Assembly (NCBI GenBank): GCA_012295275.1
Contig: CM022679.1
Location: 7,103,669-7,167,668 of the forward strand
Source: Chrysomallon squamiferum
Taxonomy: Eukaryota > Mollusca > Gastropoda > Neomphalida > Peltospiridae
Reading direction: 5' to 3'
DNA length: 64,000 nt
In this document: one piece after another, positions 13,401 to 25,599 of the stretch
Position numbering within the stretch: position 1 is the first letter of the stretch
Layout: every line of letters starts with the position of its first letter
The notes under the pieces: model-generated
What the model saw: the letters and a program-made list of their open reading frames with translations, nothing else
Told to the model about the DNA's origin: nothing
The model's database searches: none
Translations under genes and position numbers: made by a program

Positions 13401-16400
13401 GCCAAATGCTACTACAATGCAAATGTCCATTTCTCTGTTATTGTTTTTTCAGGAAATATGAACCACTACTCTGATCAGTATGGAAATTTTGATCCTGGCA
13501 ATGGCAGAATGGCAGCCATGGGATATGCTGGTCGATATGATAATGCTGGCATGGTATGTTTTCAGAGGTTGCATATATATTATCATTTTTCTCTCTTTTT
13601 TTAAAATGTTTACTATAAATGATATTTTCTATGTGTACATTTGGTTTGACCATATAACAACAGTTAAAGTGTAATTTTCTGAGCTGTATTTTTCAAGCAA
13701 AAATAATTTGATATGAAATTGATGTTCAGAATTAATCGTTCTGAGATACATGTGTGGTTTTTTTCAATTTTTAATTTAATTATTTATTTATTTTCCTATG
13801 TTTTAGGGGAATGTTTCATCTGCTTCGGGTTATCCACCATTAGCTCATGGTTACAGTGACCAGAATAACATGATGATGCACCAGCAACCTCAACAGCCAA
13901 TGACTGCTCATGGTGGTATGTATAATCAGTCACAAAACTACATGATGCAGCAGCAGCCTAACTCAACTAATCAGTATTCACCTGCATATGGAATTTCTGG
14001 TGCAGAAGGACACAGTCAAATGGGAAATGCATCTTTTTATGGCAGTGCACCTCAACAACAAATGCCACAAACAACACCTATTCACCATCATATGAGGCAG
14101 GTGCCATCTGTTAATACAAGTCCACAGCAGGTTGCTGACAATATACTGCATATGGCATCAGCCTATCCACAGCAACAAACTGTTCAAGTGCCATTAAATA
14201 ACAAAAACAGACAGGCTCCCTACCATATCCAAAGGTCACCACATTATAATATACAAACCAGTCCAGGTTCACATCAGATTGGAATGAATATGTCTAGATC
14301 TCCTCATTACAACATGCAGTCTAATAGCCCAAACCAGTCAACTATGGATTCAAATCATCATGTAGGTTATCCATCATCTCCACTTCACCAGCAGAGTAGG
14401 ACTTCACCAGTAAGCCCAATGTTATTACACAGTCCAATATCTCAGCAGAGCAATCATAGTCATCAAAGCCTTCCTAGCCCAGGGTCACTTCATAGTCCAA
14501 CATCAACAGGCACGGTTCGTTCTCCTGTTCCATCACCAGGTTATCACCAAGGAGTTGGTGGATTAAGATCCCCCACTGATATGCAGCAAATGGCTATGAG
14601 TCAACAGATGAGGTCTCTGGCTACCAGTCACATGTCATCAGTGGGTACACCATCTCGTGTATCAGGCAGTAGTGGACATTCTTCATCACAGCAGCATTAT
14701 TCAACACAGAGTCAGCAGGAAGCTGCTTACCAACCTGTGCCTAAAGGCGATATGCGCTGTACCTTACAGTCACAAATCTACCACAACCCACCTACCTCAT
14801 CTATTCCATATGTTAGTGAATCTTGTTCAACATCTGGACAAGCTAATGCTTGTTTAGCAAACCCTCTGCAGTCACTACAGAAATTGGTAACGTTGCCAGA
14901 GTCTCATGTTGTTGATCCAAAAAGTGTAGTAAATGATGCTTGTTTACCATCTCCACAAAGTCATGATAGTTCAAAAAACTGTGATAGCTCTGCAGAACGG
15001 CTGGGTGAGGACTACAGCGGTTCTGCAGAGTATTCGGACACAACTGACCAAGGTCAATGTACCTATGGTAAAAGTCCTCGGTGCCTCAATGGCAAGAATT
15101 GCAGCAAAGGGAAAATCAAGCAGAAAATTGCAATTCTAAATCATCTACCACTTCAGAAGACTACTTGTGCCATCATGGGGAAGATGATTGTATCTTAAAG
15201 CATTCTGGGAATAGCAATGTTTTAGAAAAAAAGAAAACTTCTGAAACTGGAAACATAAAGTGTAATTTATCTGACAGCTCTTTACATTCATCTTCAGGAT
15301 CTAATGAAATTGTTAATGGTGACTTTTTATCAGATAATGTGGCAATATCTTTACGGAATTCAGCAAGAAAGCATCCAAAAACCAGAATTAAGAAACTGGC
15401 AAAAACTGTGTCTGAAAATAAAAATGATGGAAATGATGATGACGATGACGATCTATCAAGTTCAGACAAGACAGTATCTTGTAGTCCAGCTATCAGTACT
15501 CACAGTTTGGCTGACAGTGAAACTGGTAATACAGATAAGCATGACTATTCAAGAAAGACTGATGAGTGCAGTGAAGAGTTTTCTATAAAAAACCATAACA
15601 GTAGTGAATCAAAATATAATGTGAAAAATGATAACAAAAGTGAAGCAAATTCAAAATGTTTTCCATCCGAAAGTAAACATTCAGACTGTACTAGCTCTGA
15701 GAGTACATGCCAGACTGGTTGGGGTTTATTCCTTAAATCAACTGAAGATTTTAATGATTTTGAGCATGAATTGAGTGATAATGAAAACTGTGATCCACCA
15801 GTTCCAAAACCCTTCACTTCTTCTCCCTTTAAGTCAGACTGTTCATCTGTAAAAAAAATAGATGTAACCATTTCCAAAATAGTCCATTAAGTAGACTGAC
15901 TGAAAACCCAGAACAAACTGAGTGTAGTAGTCAAGATAATAGAGTTCAAAATAAAGCAAAGCATTTGCATTCTAATGATACAGGTGATGCTCCAAACAAG
16001 AAATTAAAATTGGAAAAGCCTGATAATGTAAGATCTCTGCCACCCAAGAAATCTCCAAAGGGAAGGTTGAGGAGAAAAAGTTCTTCAGAATTACTGACAG
16101 TTAAAGATCATTTCAGTCTGGATCATACTAAATTGAATAGCTGCTTTGTTGATCTTAGTTCAGACCTCAATCCGAAAATAGGCAAATTGCATGATTCAGA
16201 TAACGAAAATAACAAAAAATTACGAACGAGTAGAAAATTCCAGTTTAAAAACTGTCCTGAAAATGCTTCTCAAGTAGAAACTGAAAGTGAAAAAAGAAAC
16301 AAGCAGGAAGCAGGAGTGTCGGATACAACTTGTTACAACAATAGTACTGAGGATGAAGAGAATAAGGACAATGAAAATAAACAAAATACTGATGTTAAAA

Positions 16401-18817
16401 AACCGTATCAAAAAAACAAACAGAATAATTTAAATGATGTAAAAGGGAAGAATAAACAAGATGGAAATGATTCAGACAACTGTAGCTTAGAAATAAAAAA
16501 TGAAATTCACATTTCTAACCAGTCAAAATCATTGATTGGGCTTGACAGTAAAAATAATGAACCAAAAAGAAAACTTTCACCATTGAGATTTGTAAATTCC
16601 AACATTTCTCTGTCAGAAACTGCAAAGAATGGAAGGGAAAACCAAAGTAAAGTTTCTGGCACTGTTTGTAAAAATGAAAAAGAAGATTTTGTTTCCACAG
16701 AAGGTGTCAAAGCAAATGAAGATAACAGTGCTGATGATGTCACTTTGGATATAAAGATAAAAAACTGTTTAAGAAATTCAGCTGCTGACAAATTTGATGA
16801 TAATGCTGAAGCAAGGGTTAATAACAGACATTTTGACCAGAAGCAGTGTCACTCAGGGTCTTCAATAAGTAGCATAAAAAACCGACACAAATCAGGAAAC
16901 AGAAGAGTGAAAAAAAAGAAAAGTCAGAAACAAAGAAATGTGTCATATGGAGACTTTGAAGCTTTGAAACTGACAAAGAGCATTGATTTAATTAGTCATA
17001 AAAAGAAAAGAATTCAGTCTGCAGGTCCTTTTGTTAGAATTGAAGGGAATCGGAAATTTCCAAATATAGTGAAAGTGTTCAATCAGACACCACTTGAGGA
17101 CAAAGATTCAAAATCATGTAGAAATCAGAAAACTGGTTTCGTATCTACACCAACAATTCAGGTTTCGAATATTCCATCAGACAAGTCTGTGATGCTTTCA
17201 TTCAATCGTATTCTTTCAGAAGAATCATGGCTGTGTGCATTATGTGGTAAACAAACAAGTCATAAATCTCTAGGTGATCTGTTTGGACCTTATTATCTGG
17301 AAAACCATTTGGCATTACTTAAAGCTGAAGATGAAAGCAAAAAAGAAGCATCTTCTCAGTCTAAGATTAGCCCAGAACCAAAAAGTGAATCTTGTCGAAC
17401 AACTCGGAAAAGACACTCGAGTTCAACATCAGATATAAAACCAAATCCTACACAAAAACCTGTTGAGGTTTGGGTACATGAAGATTGTGTTTTATGGGCA
17501 GATGGGGTGTTTCTTATAGGGTCAAAGATATATGGACTGGAAGAAGCTATCAAAGTGGCTCATACAACAGTAAGTTTCATTTAATATGGAAACTAATTCT
17601 TTTTAATCTTTTTTTAATTAACATTAATAATTTTCAGTGATTATTTTATTAAATTATTAGTAATAATGCATTGTTAAATTTCAACACACTTTATTCTTGC
17701 ATAATCTGGATAATGAGTTTTTACATTATAGAATTAGAGCACTAGATGGTTGACCGTTATAAAAATATTTCATTTATCAAGGTTTGTTCAAGTTGCAAAG
17801 AAAATGGTGCTATGGTTGGGTGTCTTTACAGAGGATGTGGTCAGAAATATCATTTTGTATGTGCTGTTGAAAAAGGTATGTCAACTAATATTTATGTAAT
17901 TTTCAGTGTTTTAAATCTTGATTGTTGAATAGATGTTTGTAAAATAGAAAGTGTTTGAATAACCCTTTGAAGTTTAAGAAAATCTATTGTAATCTGGAAG
18001 CAATTCAATATTGCTACAAATTAATATTCTGGACTTCATATTTGACCTTTAAGTATTCATTTTACCTATTTATATGTATCTATGTATAATGTGTGTGTGG
18101 ATGTGTGAAAACTAGCTTTTGACCAATCTGGACTTCTGTGTAAGCCAGCACCGTTTCAAAGACCTGATCAGCTACCATTAATCTATTATGAACAAAACCC
18201 TGTCTAAGATGGATTCTGTGTGTTAATTCCAGAACAAAAGAATAATTTATATATTTATTAGCATTGTCAAGACTGGCACACAATATTGCAAGTAAGGTCA
18301 CTTAAACAGTGATGCCAGTTTGCACGTAATTAGACTACTGCATAAGATGAAATGATTGTACTTCTTTAAAGCTTAATAATCAATGATGCCATGCTTATTG
18401 TAATTACTATATGCAGCTAGATGAACAAGATTATTATTAGTATACTGAAACTCAAGTGAATTCACTCATTTAGATTTAGTATCAAAAGCAGAAGTCTGCA
18501 TCAATATGTATGTCACACATTTTGCGTTAACTTCTATTCATCATAATGTAAAAGCAACCTAAAAAAACTGGCATCATATTGAACTTTCATTGAAATCTAA
18601 ATTAAAATTAATAAAAAAAGTTTTCATGAAATCTACGCTGTAAACTGAAAGATTTAGCAGTTGTATGAAAATAACATTTTGGCAGAGAGAAAAGGAGTAA
18701 ACTCAGTAATAAATGGCAAGTTCCAAATTCTGAATGGATTGACAATAGCTATGATCTTTGAACAAACTTTTGTATGCTGATGTTCTTAAATGATAAAAGA
18801 AATGCTATTACCAAAAG

Positions 18818-18864
<47 letters not shown>

Positions 18865-19766
18865 GCAAATAATTATTGAATTACAAATATTCTAAAAATG
18901 TTGTCCCAAATTTTAGAAACAGTTTTTTTTTTTAACTGGATTTTAACATAATTATTTTTATAATAGAATACAGTGATACCTTTATCTCCACCCAAGTAAA
19001 TAAACACAAACACTTCAGTTTTATTTTTATTTCAGGATGTTTATTGGATGAAGAAAGGTTTACATTATTCTGTCCAAAGCATAAGGTAATATGTTTGATT
19101 AAGTGCATTTGTTTTATATACTTAATCCATTTGATACAATAATTAATTAATTTTACACCATCAATATAAAATTTACAGCTGAAGAGTCAAGTTTCCATCC
19201 ATTAATTTATGAGTTAAATATTTTAAATTGGTGATATTGCCACCTTCAGCATCATAATTTAATTGATAAATTTGCATTCTTCTATTTCAGAAATGTTTTA
19301 TTCTGACACCAGTAAGGAATAATTACTGGATATTTTTGAAAAAACTATAAAATAAATCAAAAATTTAAACTATTCATAAAGATATAATATAATTATACTT
19401 ACATGGGTATTTTATGTTAAATTGTTATCCTAGTTAGGTGAATATCATAGATAATAAATTATCATTGTAAGAGAGAGAAAGTATCTAGCAGGATCAGTTA
19501 ACTCCAGTAGTTAGATCTACATCCATGTTCAGTTACTGATAATGTGAAAAATTTTATTAGTCACTTTCATTTCTCTTGGAAGATATAGTTAGCCAATAAA
19601 TGTTTTCCTTAAACAACAGCAGAATCAAGGGTTGACATATATAACTTTTGAAATAGATTAAGGTGTTTAAATGTGATTAAATATTGTTTTTTATTGTGTT
19701 TTTTTAAACCTGCAGGTTCAGCAAGAAAAAAAAATAAAGTCAGAAGCTTCCACAAGCAAGTCTTGA
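10142..19766 (+). CDS. TCF20/RAI1-like: SAM domain and extended-PHD protein of the TCF20/RAI1 family; two apparent frameshifts
   Basis: Exons: 10142-10234, 10333-10435, 13453-13553, 13807-17569, 17782-17875, 19036-19085, 19716-19766 (TGA). All introns are GT-AG. If the two one-base losses in exon 4 are repaired, the frame runs through to about 1418 aa. The start ATG gives MPGPVERWL; the only in-frame extension upstream has no ATG. Order: SAM-like domain (about 1-65), Gln/Met/Ser/Pro-rich low-complexity region, Ser/Lys/Asp-rich disordered region with basic patches, then a C2HC pre-PHD plus PHD finger. In the family the best landmarks are LCALCGK...LGDLFGPYY and VWVHEDCVLW...YGLEEA, which parallel the vertebrate TCF20/RAI1 C-terminus. 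Those vertebrate proteins are nuclear, nucleosome-binding transcription regulators. A nuclear chromatin role here is inferred from that family. The SAM part is not something I know from the vertebrate members. Confidence 0.85.
10436..13452 (+). other. Intron 2 of the SAM/ePHD gene (3.0 kb)
   Basis: This long phase-1 intron (donor GTAAGC, acceptor TTTTTTCAG) holds a 157-bp foldback (11826-11982) and A/T-rich low-complexity tracts. I see no additional supported coding exon in it. Confidence 0.75.
11826..11982. repeat. Foldback inverted repeat with about 40-bp arms
   Basis: The left arm begins TCTAAGAAGATTTTTG and continues into (ATT)n and poly-T. The right arm is poly-A, (AAT)n, then CAAAAATCTTCTTAGA, the near-perfect reverse complement. 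About 65 bp separate the arms. The transcript would fold into one long hairpin. It could be a miniature foldback transposon (a TA dinucleotide sits near each tip) or a chance palindrome expanded by slippage. No target duplication can be proved because the tip sequence is itself palindromic. Confidence 0.75.
15072..15198 (+). other. Apparent frameshift 1 in exon 4 (one base missing)
   Basis: The reading frame from upstream continues only to a TGA/TAA-type stop at 15196-15198. A second frame that is open from 15072 carries the Ser/Thr/Asp-rich style of the protein (SKSSTTSEDYLCHHGEDD). The switch must occur in this overlap, and the best place is the AAAGGGAAAA tract around 15106-15115. One missing base restores continuity. 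A mini-intron would be 37 nt and gives the wrong frame. Confidence 0.75.
15851..15889 (+). other. Apparent frameshift 2 in exon 4 at an A8 run
   Basis: The middle frame ends at TAA 15888-15890, just after a run of eight A at 15851-15858. Reading on in the next frame from that run gives NSPLSRLTENPEQTECSSQD and then joins a 539-codon open frame to the ePHD. One extra A restores the frame. An assembly or polishing error in the homopolymer is the simplest reading. Confidence 0.8.
17228..19085 (+). other. Extended PHD (C2HC pre-PHD plus PHD) finger of TCF20/RAI1 type
   Basis: Spans the end of exon 4 (17228-17569), exon 5 (17782-17875) and exon 6 (19036-19085). The pre-PHD zinc ligands are C-x2-C in WLCALCGK and H-x2-C in WVHEDC, separated by a Ser/Lys-rich insert as in vertebrate TCF20. 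The PHD part shows CSSC, two further Cys (VGC, GCGQ), H-x2-C in YHFVCA, and the final C-x2-H in FCPKHK. All expected ligands are present. In vertebrate TCF20/RAI1 this module binds nucleosomes. The insert and the LGDLFGPYY box separate this family from ePHDs of AF10/BRPF or MLL. Confidence 0.9.
18820..18862. repeat. (TG)n microsatellite
   Basis: About 21 TG units lie in intron 5 of the SAM/ePHD gene, read directly, roughly 175 bp ahead of the exon 6 acceptor. Confidence 0.95.
19291..19311 (+). other. Candidate 21-nt in-frame microexon in intron 6 of the SAM/ePHD gene
   Basis: A pyrimidine tract ending TCTATTTCAG is followed by 21 nt (KCFILTP, no stop) and a donor GTAAGG. Both neighbouring exon ends (19085 and 19716) are phase 0, so inclusion would add seven residues just after the final zinc ligand without changing frame. 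Splice-like signals are common in AT-rich introns, so this is a candidate only. Confidence 0.25.
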
Positions 19767-22700
19767 CATTTAATTTTATAGTGAGGTAATTTACTGATAC
19801 ATAAATTTTTCAGTAATTAAATTTATTTTTAGATCTGATGAGAAAGGATAGTATGTCATCCTGATTTCTATAGAATAAAAAATCTGTTAATCATAAATAT
19901 AGAAGTTAGTTACTATTTGTACTGGTATAAATTTCTAGGAAGGAATTAATTTTTGAAGGCATTTGTAATGAAAGCAGTTACCTTTGTTTAAATGTTTGTA
20001 TAGGATTTTTTTCTTTTTCAGGTTCTGCAATAGTAATTTTCTTTTCTCCAGTAATTTTGGGGAGGGAGGGTGAGGGGTCTGATAATCTCACTTACTTAAA
20101 ATTTCATTTAATGTTCATTCTTTTTATTACAGGGGGAAATACACATGGGACTCTGTCATTGTGCTTTGCTTGCTTTTGTGAAGATTGTTTTATCTGAATA
20201 TGTCATCCTGCAGATGAAATGCCTTTTTTATGGTTATTTCCCTTTACATAGATATAAAACTGTTACACTACAGATTCGTACAAAATGAAAAAGCAAGACA
20301 ATTATACTAGTTACTACAGAGAGGTTCAATATAACATAAGCCTTAAGTCACTTAACAAGAAAATGAAATAAAATTGTTTTGTTGGGGGTTTTTTGTTGTT
20401 GTTTTTTTTAAACTTTTTTCAAACATCAAGCAGATTTTTATTTAGACTTTGTAAATTGAACTGTTTCATGTGTTTGGGACCCAGACATTTATAAACTTTT
20501 ACAAGTATGTCTTTCCTTCAAATTATTGTCCATTTTTAACTTAAAACATAAATTTTCAGCCAAATATAGTACCAAAAACAGCTGTAATATAAATTATATA
20601 ATACTGAATAAAATGGGTGTAACTGAATTGGTCTTAATGTTGATCTAGGTAAAATGTCTATTATTTTATTTTATTTTATTTTATTTATCTATTCATTATT
20701 ATTATTATTGTTGTTATTATTCCTTAATAAACAAATAGTGGTATAGTTTGAATGTCTGGTTTAAATTTCAGGAAAATTTCCAGATTGTTTTGAGACCACT
20801 GTTGAAACAAGTATAGTAAATAACAACTTACTTTAAAGTCTGAAAATACCTTAAAGAGTATATGATGTTTATTATTTTTATTAAAGGATTTCCATTACGG
20901 TTTAAGTTACATCAGATTTTGATAGAGCTGGGGTAAACAATATTTCAAGATCTGGGTCCATTTTTGTAGAGGATGATTTTTTTTTTTATAATGAATTGTT
21001 TATTTATTAAATGCTTCAGATAACAGGAATTAACATTTTATAAATGTATAAATTGCTGTTAGTCAAGTTTGATTTTTCATGTTAAAATATTAATTGTAAT
21101 AATTCCTCTGTTTTAATTAACAGATTAGGTCCATCTTCACAATTCTATCATTTTGATCCAAATTTATCCTCTATCAAGGATTTTATGTTGATTCTTTGTT
21201 GATAATTTAATTGTGTAAATGTCTATCCCTCCAGAAAACAACTACTACTTTTCTTTTTTTCTCTCCTTTTTTAATTAATTTGTTGTATTATTAAAAATGT
21301 ATTATCTAGATACCTAAATTCCACAGTGTGCACACAGACCCATGCTCGGATACAGTATATAGATTTTCCATGTATTTGTTAAAAACAACAACAAAAATAC
21401 ATTTGTGTGTGTAATTGTTCCAAACAGTAATTTTGATTATATTTAGTAGATAATATACTTTCTCGCATTTTGATTTGTTTCTAATTATGACTATTGCCTT
21501 GATTACAAATAAAATAAAAAAAAAAAATAAGTTTAGAAAACCCTACAAATTACATGTATGTATATTAAACTTTAAATGGATGGATGTAGTACTGTTGATT
21601 TTTAATTAAAAAAATTTAAAGTGCACTGGGGGGAAAAAAATTTTTTAGTAATATTTACCTTGAAGGCATAAAAAAAGTTCGAAAAAAAATAAAAATGAAA
21701 TGAAATTTATTATGGCAGCATTTTTTTAAAACTGATTAATGAATTTGTCATTTTGAAACACTATTTAGCTTGAATGTTAAATGTTCTGAAGAACTGAATT
21801 CATTTTGTTTCATGCAATTTTTCATTCAGGTTACATTAATTGTGTTAATTTTTATTGGTTCTCTTATGGTTGTGCAACAAAATTAGATCATTAGTCTGTA
21901 TGTAACTTAATATTTCTGTGTATTGTCATATTCTGTTTCATGTTCTTCAGCATTAACTTTTTTTTTCTTCATTTTCAAAAAATGTATTATTATTATTATT
22001 ATTTAAATCTAATTTGCCCCATATGTTAAACAAAAATTTAGTGAATGCTCATCTTACTACTCTAATGCAGTATAGCTGATCAGTTATTCCCAGATAGCTT
22101 TGGAAAGATGTTGAATACTGGATACATCTTTGTTATAGTTAAATGGTAGGAGTTTTTGTTATTGTCATGTAAACTTGCTGTTGTAAATCATCCATAAGGA
22201 CTTTGCAAAAGATAATTTAAAAAAAAAAGAAACTTCTCGCAAACAAAAGATGCATTTTGCATACAAGTTGATACAAAATAAACAATGGAAAAAAAATATC
22301 ATGATTTGTGTTTTGTTCTTAATAAGGATTAGAGATTTACTGCCAGAAATAGCAAGTAATTTTACTAGAAGTTTTAAAGTTAGACCTCTGTAAGCAGCTC
22401 AAAAGAATTACTATATATTTTTTTTAAAAGTGACACAAAAAGCAAAACAAAAAAGTTTTATTACATGTGTTCTGGATGTGGCTGTAATGTGTTCTGTGTT
22501 AACAGCAAGTTCTGTGATGGAATAGAGCATACTAAAAATGCATCTAAAAATGTTTAACGAAATATTTTGTGAGCTATAGGATTGAAATCCAGTATGCATT
22601 GAGGCTGCAATTTTCTTTTGGAAAAAAAGTAAAATCACAAATAAATGTCGGTTAACACACTTAAAATGAAGATGTGGGATCAAATCACAATGTTGTTAAT

Positions 22701-25599
22701 GGACATGTTATGTTGCTGTTAATTTAGTGCAGATTTAAAAATGGAAAAAAAAAGACAGAATTCCACTTGCTGTTGTTTTTGTATTTGTAGTTTGTTTTAT
22801 TACCTCAAATCAAAAGAAGATGTGCTTGAATGTTTTTAAATATTTTTATTTTATTCCATTTTTCTTTAATTAAATGCAGTCTTGTTTTAAAATGAATTTT
22901 AAAATAATGACAAATAAAATTGGCATTAAATATTGTTAGAAATAAAAACAAAAACTGATAAAATAAGTATGTCAGTTTCAGGTTCTGTTAATTTGCTGAG
23001 AAAACCACTAGGGAAAATCGTTTTTGTCTTTTTGTTGTTTTTTTAAATTGGGTAATCCTATTTCATAGAAACTGAATTTTAATTTAATGCATGTATATAT
23101 TTCAAATAGGTAAGCACACAACAAAATTACTTTTCTTATAAAGTGGTAAAAAAGAGTGATACAAAAGAGTTATAGTAATGGTTGCTGAGAAATGGGAAAT
23201 AATTAGATCTAGGATTTTAAAATAAAATGCAAAACAGGTTTCTGCCTTGCACAATGAGAGAAAAACTTGAAGTCCTGTTGTAATTCACCAAGGTAATATA
23301 ATGATGCATGTAAACTATATAAATGGATACTGTAAAGTATTTTTTCTTTTTTATCTTTCCATGGGCATTTCTTTTTCCAACCTAATGCACCCATTTCCTG
23401 GTTATGGTCTTGAAATTATAAAATTAGATGTGTTTGTACATTATTATAAAAAAAAAAAAAGCAAGGTCAGAAAAATTACATTTTTAAGCTGCTCCTGTTT
23501 TTAATAATATATTTTTAAAAATATTTATTTGTTTGTTTGTTTTTTTATTATTACTTTTTTAACAGGATGAGACAAAGATGCATTTTGCCGTAAAGATAAT
23601 GCAACAAGAGGTCTTGTGTTCCAGATAACTGCTATTAACTGGAATTAAATAAATGCATTACGTTCACTGTTATTGAAACAGCACATATGTGTCATCTCTC
23701 TTTATCTGCACTAAGTCAGTACTTTTCCGGTCTAGGTTGAGGTAAACAATTCCCTGCTGCTGATAATTTGATATGTCATTTTAAATGTGCTATCTGTACT
23801 GGTTGACTGCACAAATATAGAATTTGTAAACAGAAACTTGTATGCACAGTTCTCATTACACTTTTGTAGGCCAAACTCTTTCTAGCTAAGTTTGAGATTC
23901 TACTCAAGACAGGCATATATGAATAATTATTCGTAAAAAATTTACTCTACTACTATCTAATCATCATGCTGATATGCTGACACAAACACCAATTTATTCA
24001 ATTTATGTTAAGACTGATCATTTTTAGTTGTTTTCATCATTATATGAATTATATTTAATTACAAAATTAAACATGATGGTCATGTAGATGATCATTCATA
24101 CAACAACTAATCCAACCTAACATTTTCTTTCAGTTACATTTTAGTTGATATGGTCATAACATTTTAGGAATGTAGACATGCATAGGGACAGGATCATAGG
24201 CAGTCAACCATAGACCAATAGCTCACAGGAATTCAGCAGTCTATTTAACAATATTTATATTAATATATCTTAACTATTTAATCATCTGTTATAAAATTAT
24301 GTCAAATATTTATTTCCATAAGCAATAGTTCCTATCATAATTCGGCCACAAATAGTGCAATGGTGTTTATAGGGATCTGAATTTCTCATGTATCATGAAC
24401 AGTCACCATATGATATACTTAATCACAAACTGTTTTATTAAAAAAATTGTGAAAACTGATTTGATAGTTATTGATTAGTTTAAATGAATATAATGATGTG
24501 AAACTGTTATGAAATCAGTCTTGTGGGTTTTTTTTTTTTTTTTTTAAGGTATGTAAAGATAGGTGTACATTAAATTACCGGGCTACGTTGCCAAATAAAA
24601 GTAATAGTAATACGTGAAGAAGCGGCTCGAGGACAATGGCTATGGAGAAAGTATTTTACAGTCACCACTTACTAAATCAGTGTTTTTACATATAAGGAAA
24701 CGCATTTCAATTTGAATGTCACATTCGTCGTAGTTACACGGCGACAGAAAAAAATTCTAGTAGCTCCAATGTTAAAATAATTAATTATATGAGATTATGT
24801 AAATTATAATAAATAGTTTAGGCACAGCAGTTAATGGTATTCTCACTTCAACTTCTAACTGTATGATTATATACTACTAATTTGCTGGTGTAGCGCTGTG
24901 GCAGACGGATTCTATCACTATACAAGATCAAAATGTGTATTTATATGTACATAAATCAGTAACTGCGGAATACCATGTCTTGAACATCGAAATAAATATC
25001 AAACGGTTTGTAATTTGTCATAATGAAAAAACTCCCCCCCACTTATGTTATACGTGCGTGCGTTTGTAAATGTTGAAATAATAGTTTATATATAGATACA
25101 TATTCACACTCACATACACAACGAAGGTACGTACACACACATATAAACTAAATTGAAATTAATTTCGCATGCAGTTATGAACTGCATAATTATATATAAA
25201 CATTATTTTGAAATACATAATTATGTAATTCATAATTTCAGTTCTTTTTATTTTTTTCATTTTTTTATTTATTTATTGCGCCTTCGTTTGTTTCGAAAAT
25301 ACCATATATGGCAAAAATACAGCTATTTCCGGTTTATTATTAAAAGGGAATTCCATTCATACGGAAAACACCCTATGGTGGACTGCACCTTTCTGATGTC
25401 ATCGCTATCTGGTGACAAATCAAATAGTGCATGTTGTGTCTGATTTTATATTAGATCGTCACATCGCATAAAAGAAATAATTTTTCCAATACATTTAATG
25501 ATATGAACAGCAGTCATCTGTATGATTAGTGAGGAATTGGCGCCTTAATTAATTTAAAAGGTACCAGTTCGCATTGTTACAAAACTGGGCGTGACATTT
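19767..25599. other. 3' UTR of the SAM/ePHD gene followed by intergenic spacer
   Basis: About 5.8 kb with no supported coding exon. The first part should be 3' UTR, with AATAAA candidates near 20347, 20610 and 20725, so its end is not fixed. A (TTTTA)n repeat lies at 20661-20688. Near 23565-23650 there is an acceptor-like tract (TTTTTTAACAG) followed by non-repetitive sequence and ATTAAATAAA, which could be an alternative terminal exon, but I cannot support it. From about 24.57 kb CpG frequency rises modestly towards the myosin promoter. Confidence 0.5.
20661..20688. repeat. (TTTTA)n pentanucleotide repeat
   Basis: Five to six TTTTA units are read directly in the presumed 3' UTR of the SAM/ePHD gene. 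Confidence 0.85.

Larger units (their letters stand above)
13807..17569 (+). other. Large central exon 4: disordered body of the SAM/ePHD protein
   Basis: One 3763-bp exon. The first part is rich in Gln, Met, His and Ser-Pro, including the duplicated motif RSPHYN(I/M)Q and many SP dipeptides (HSPISQQ, RSPVPSPGYH) that could be proline-directed phosphorylation sites. The second part is Ser/Asn/Lys/Asp-rich with an acidic run (NDDDDDD near 15440) and basic clusters (KKSPKGRLRRK near 16060, RRVKKKK near 16905) that look like nuclear localisation signals. Near 17025 a segment AGPFVRIEGNRKFPNIVKVF resembles a short conserved motif found upstream of the ePHD in vertebrate family members. The exon ends inside the ePHD module. 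It reads in frame 1 to about 15.1 kb, frame 3 to about 15.86 kb, and frame 2 to the end. Confidence 0.8.

Noticed and set aside
15068-15104. A GT...AG mini-intron that might explain the first frame break
   Set aside because: It would be only 37 nt, below normal animal intron size, and joining its ends gives the wrong frame.
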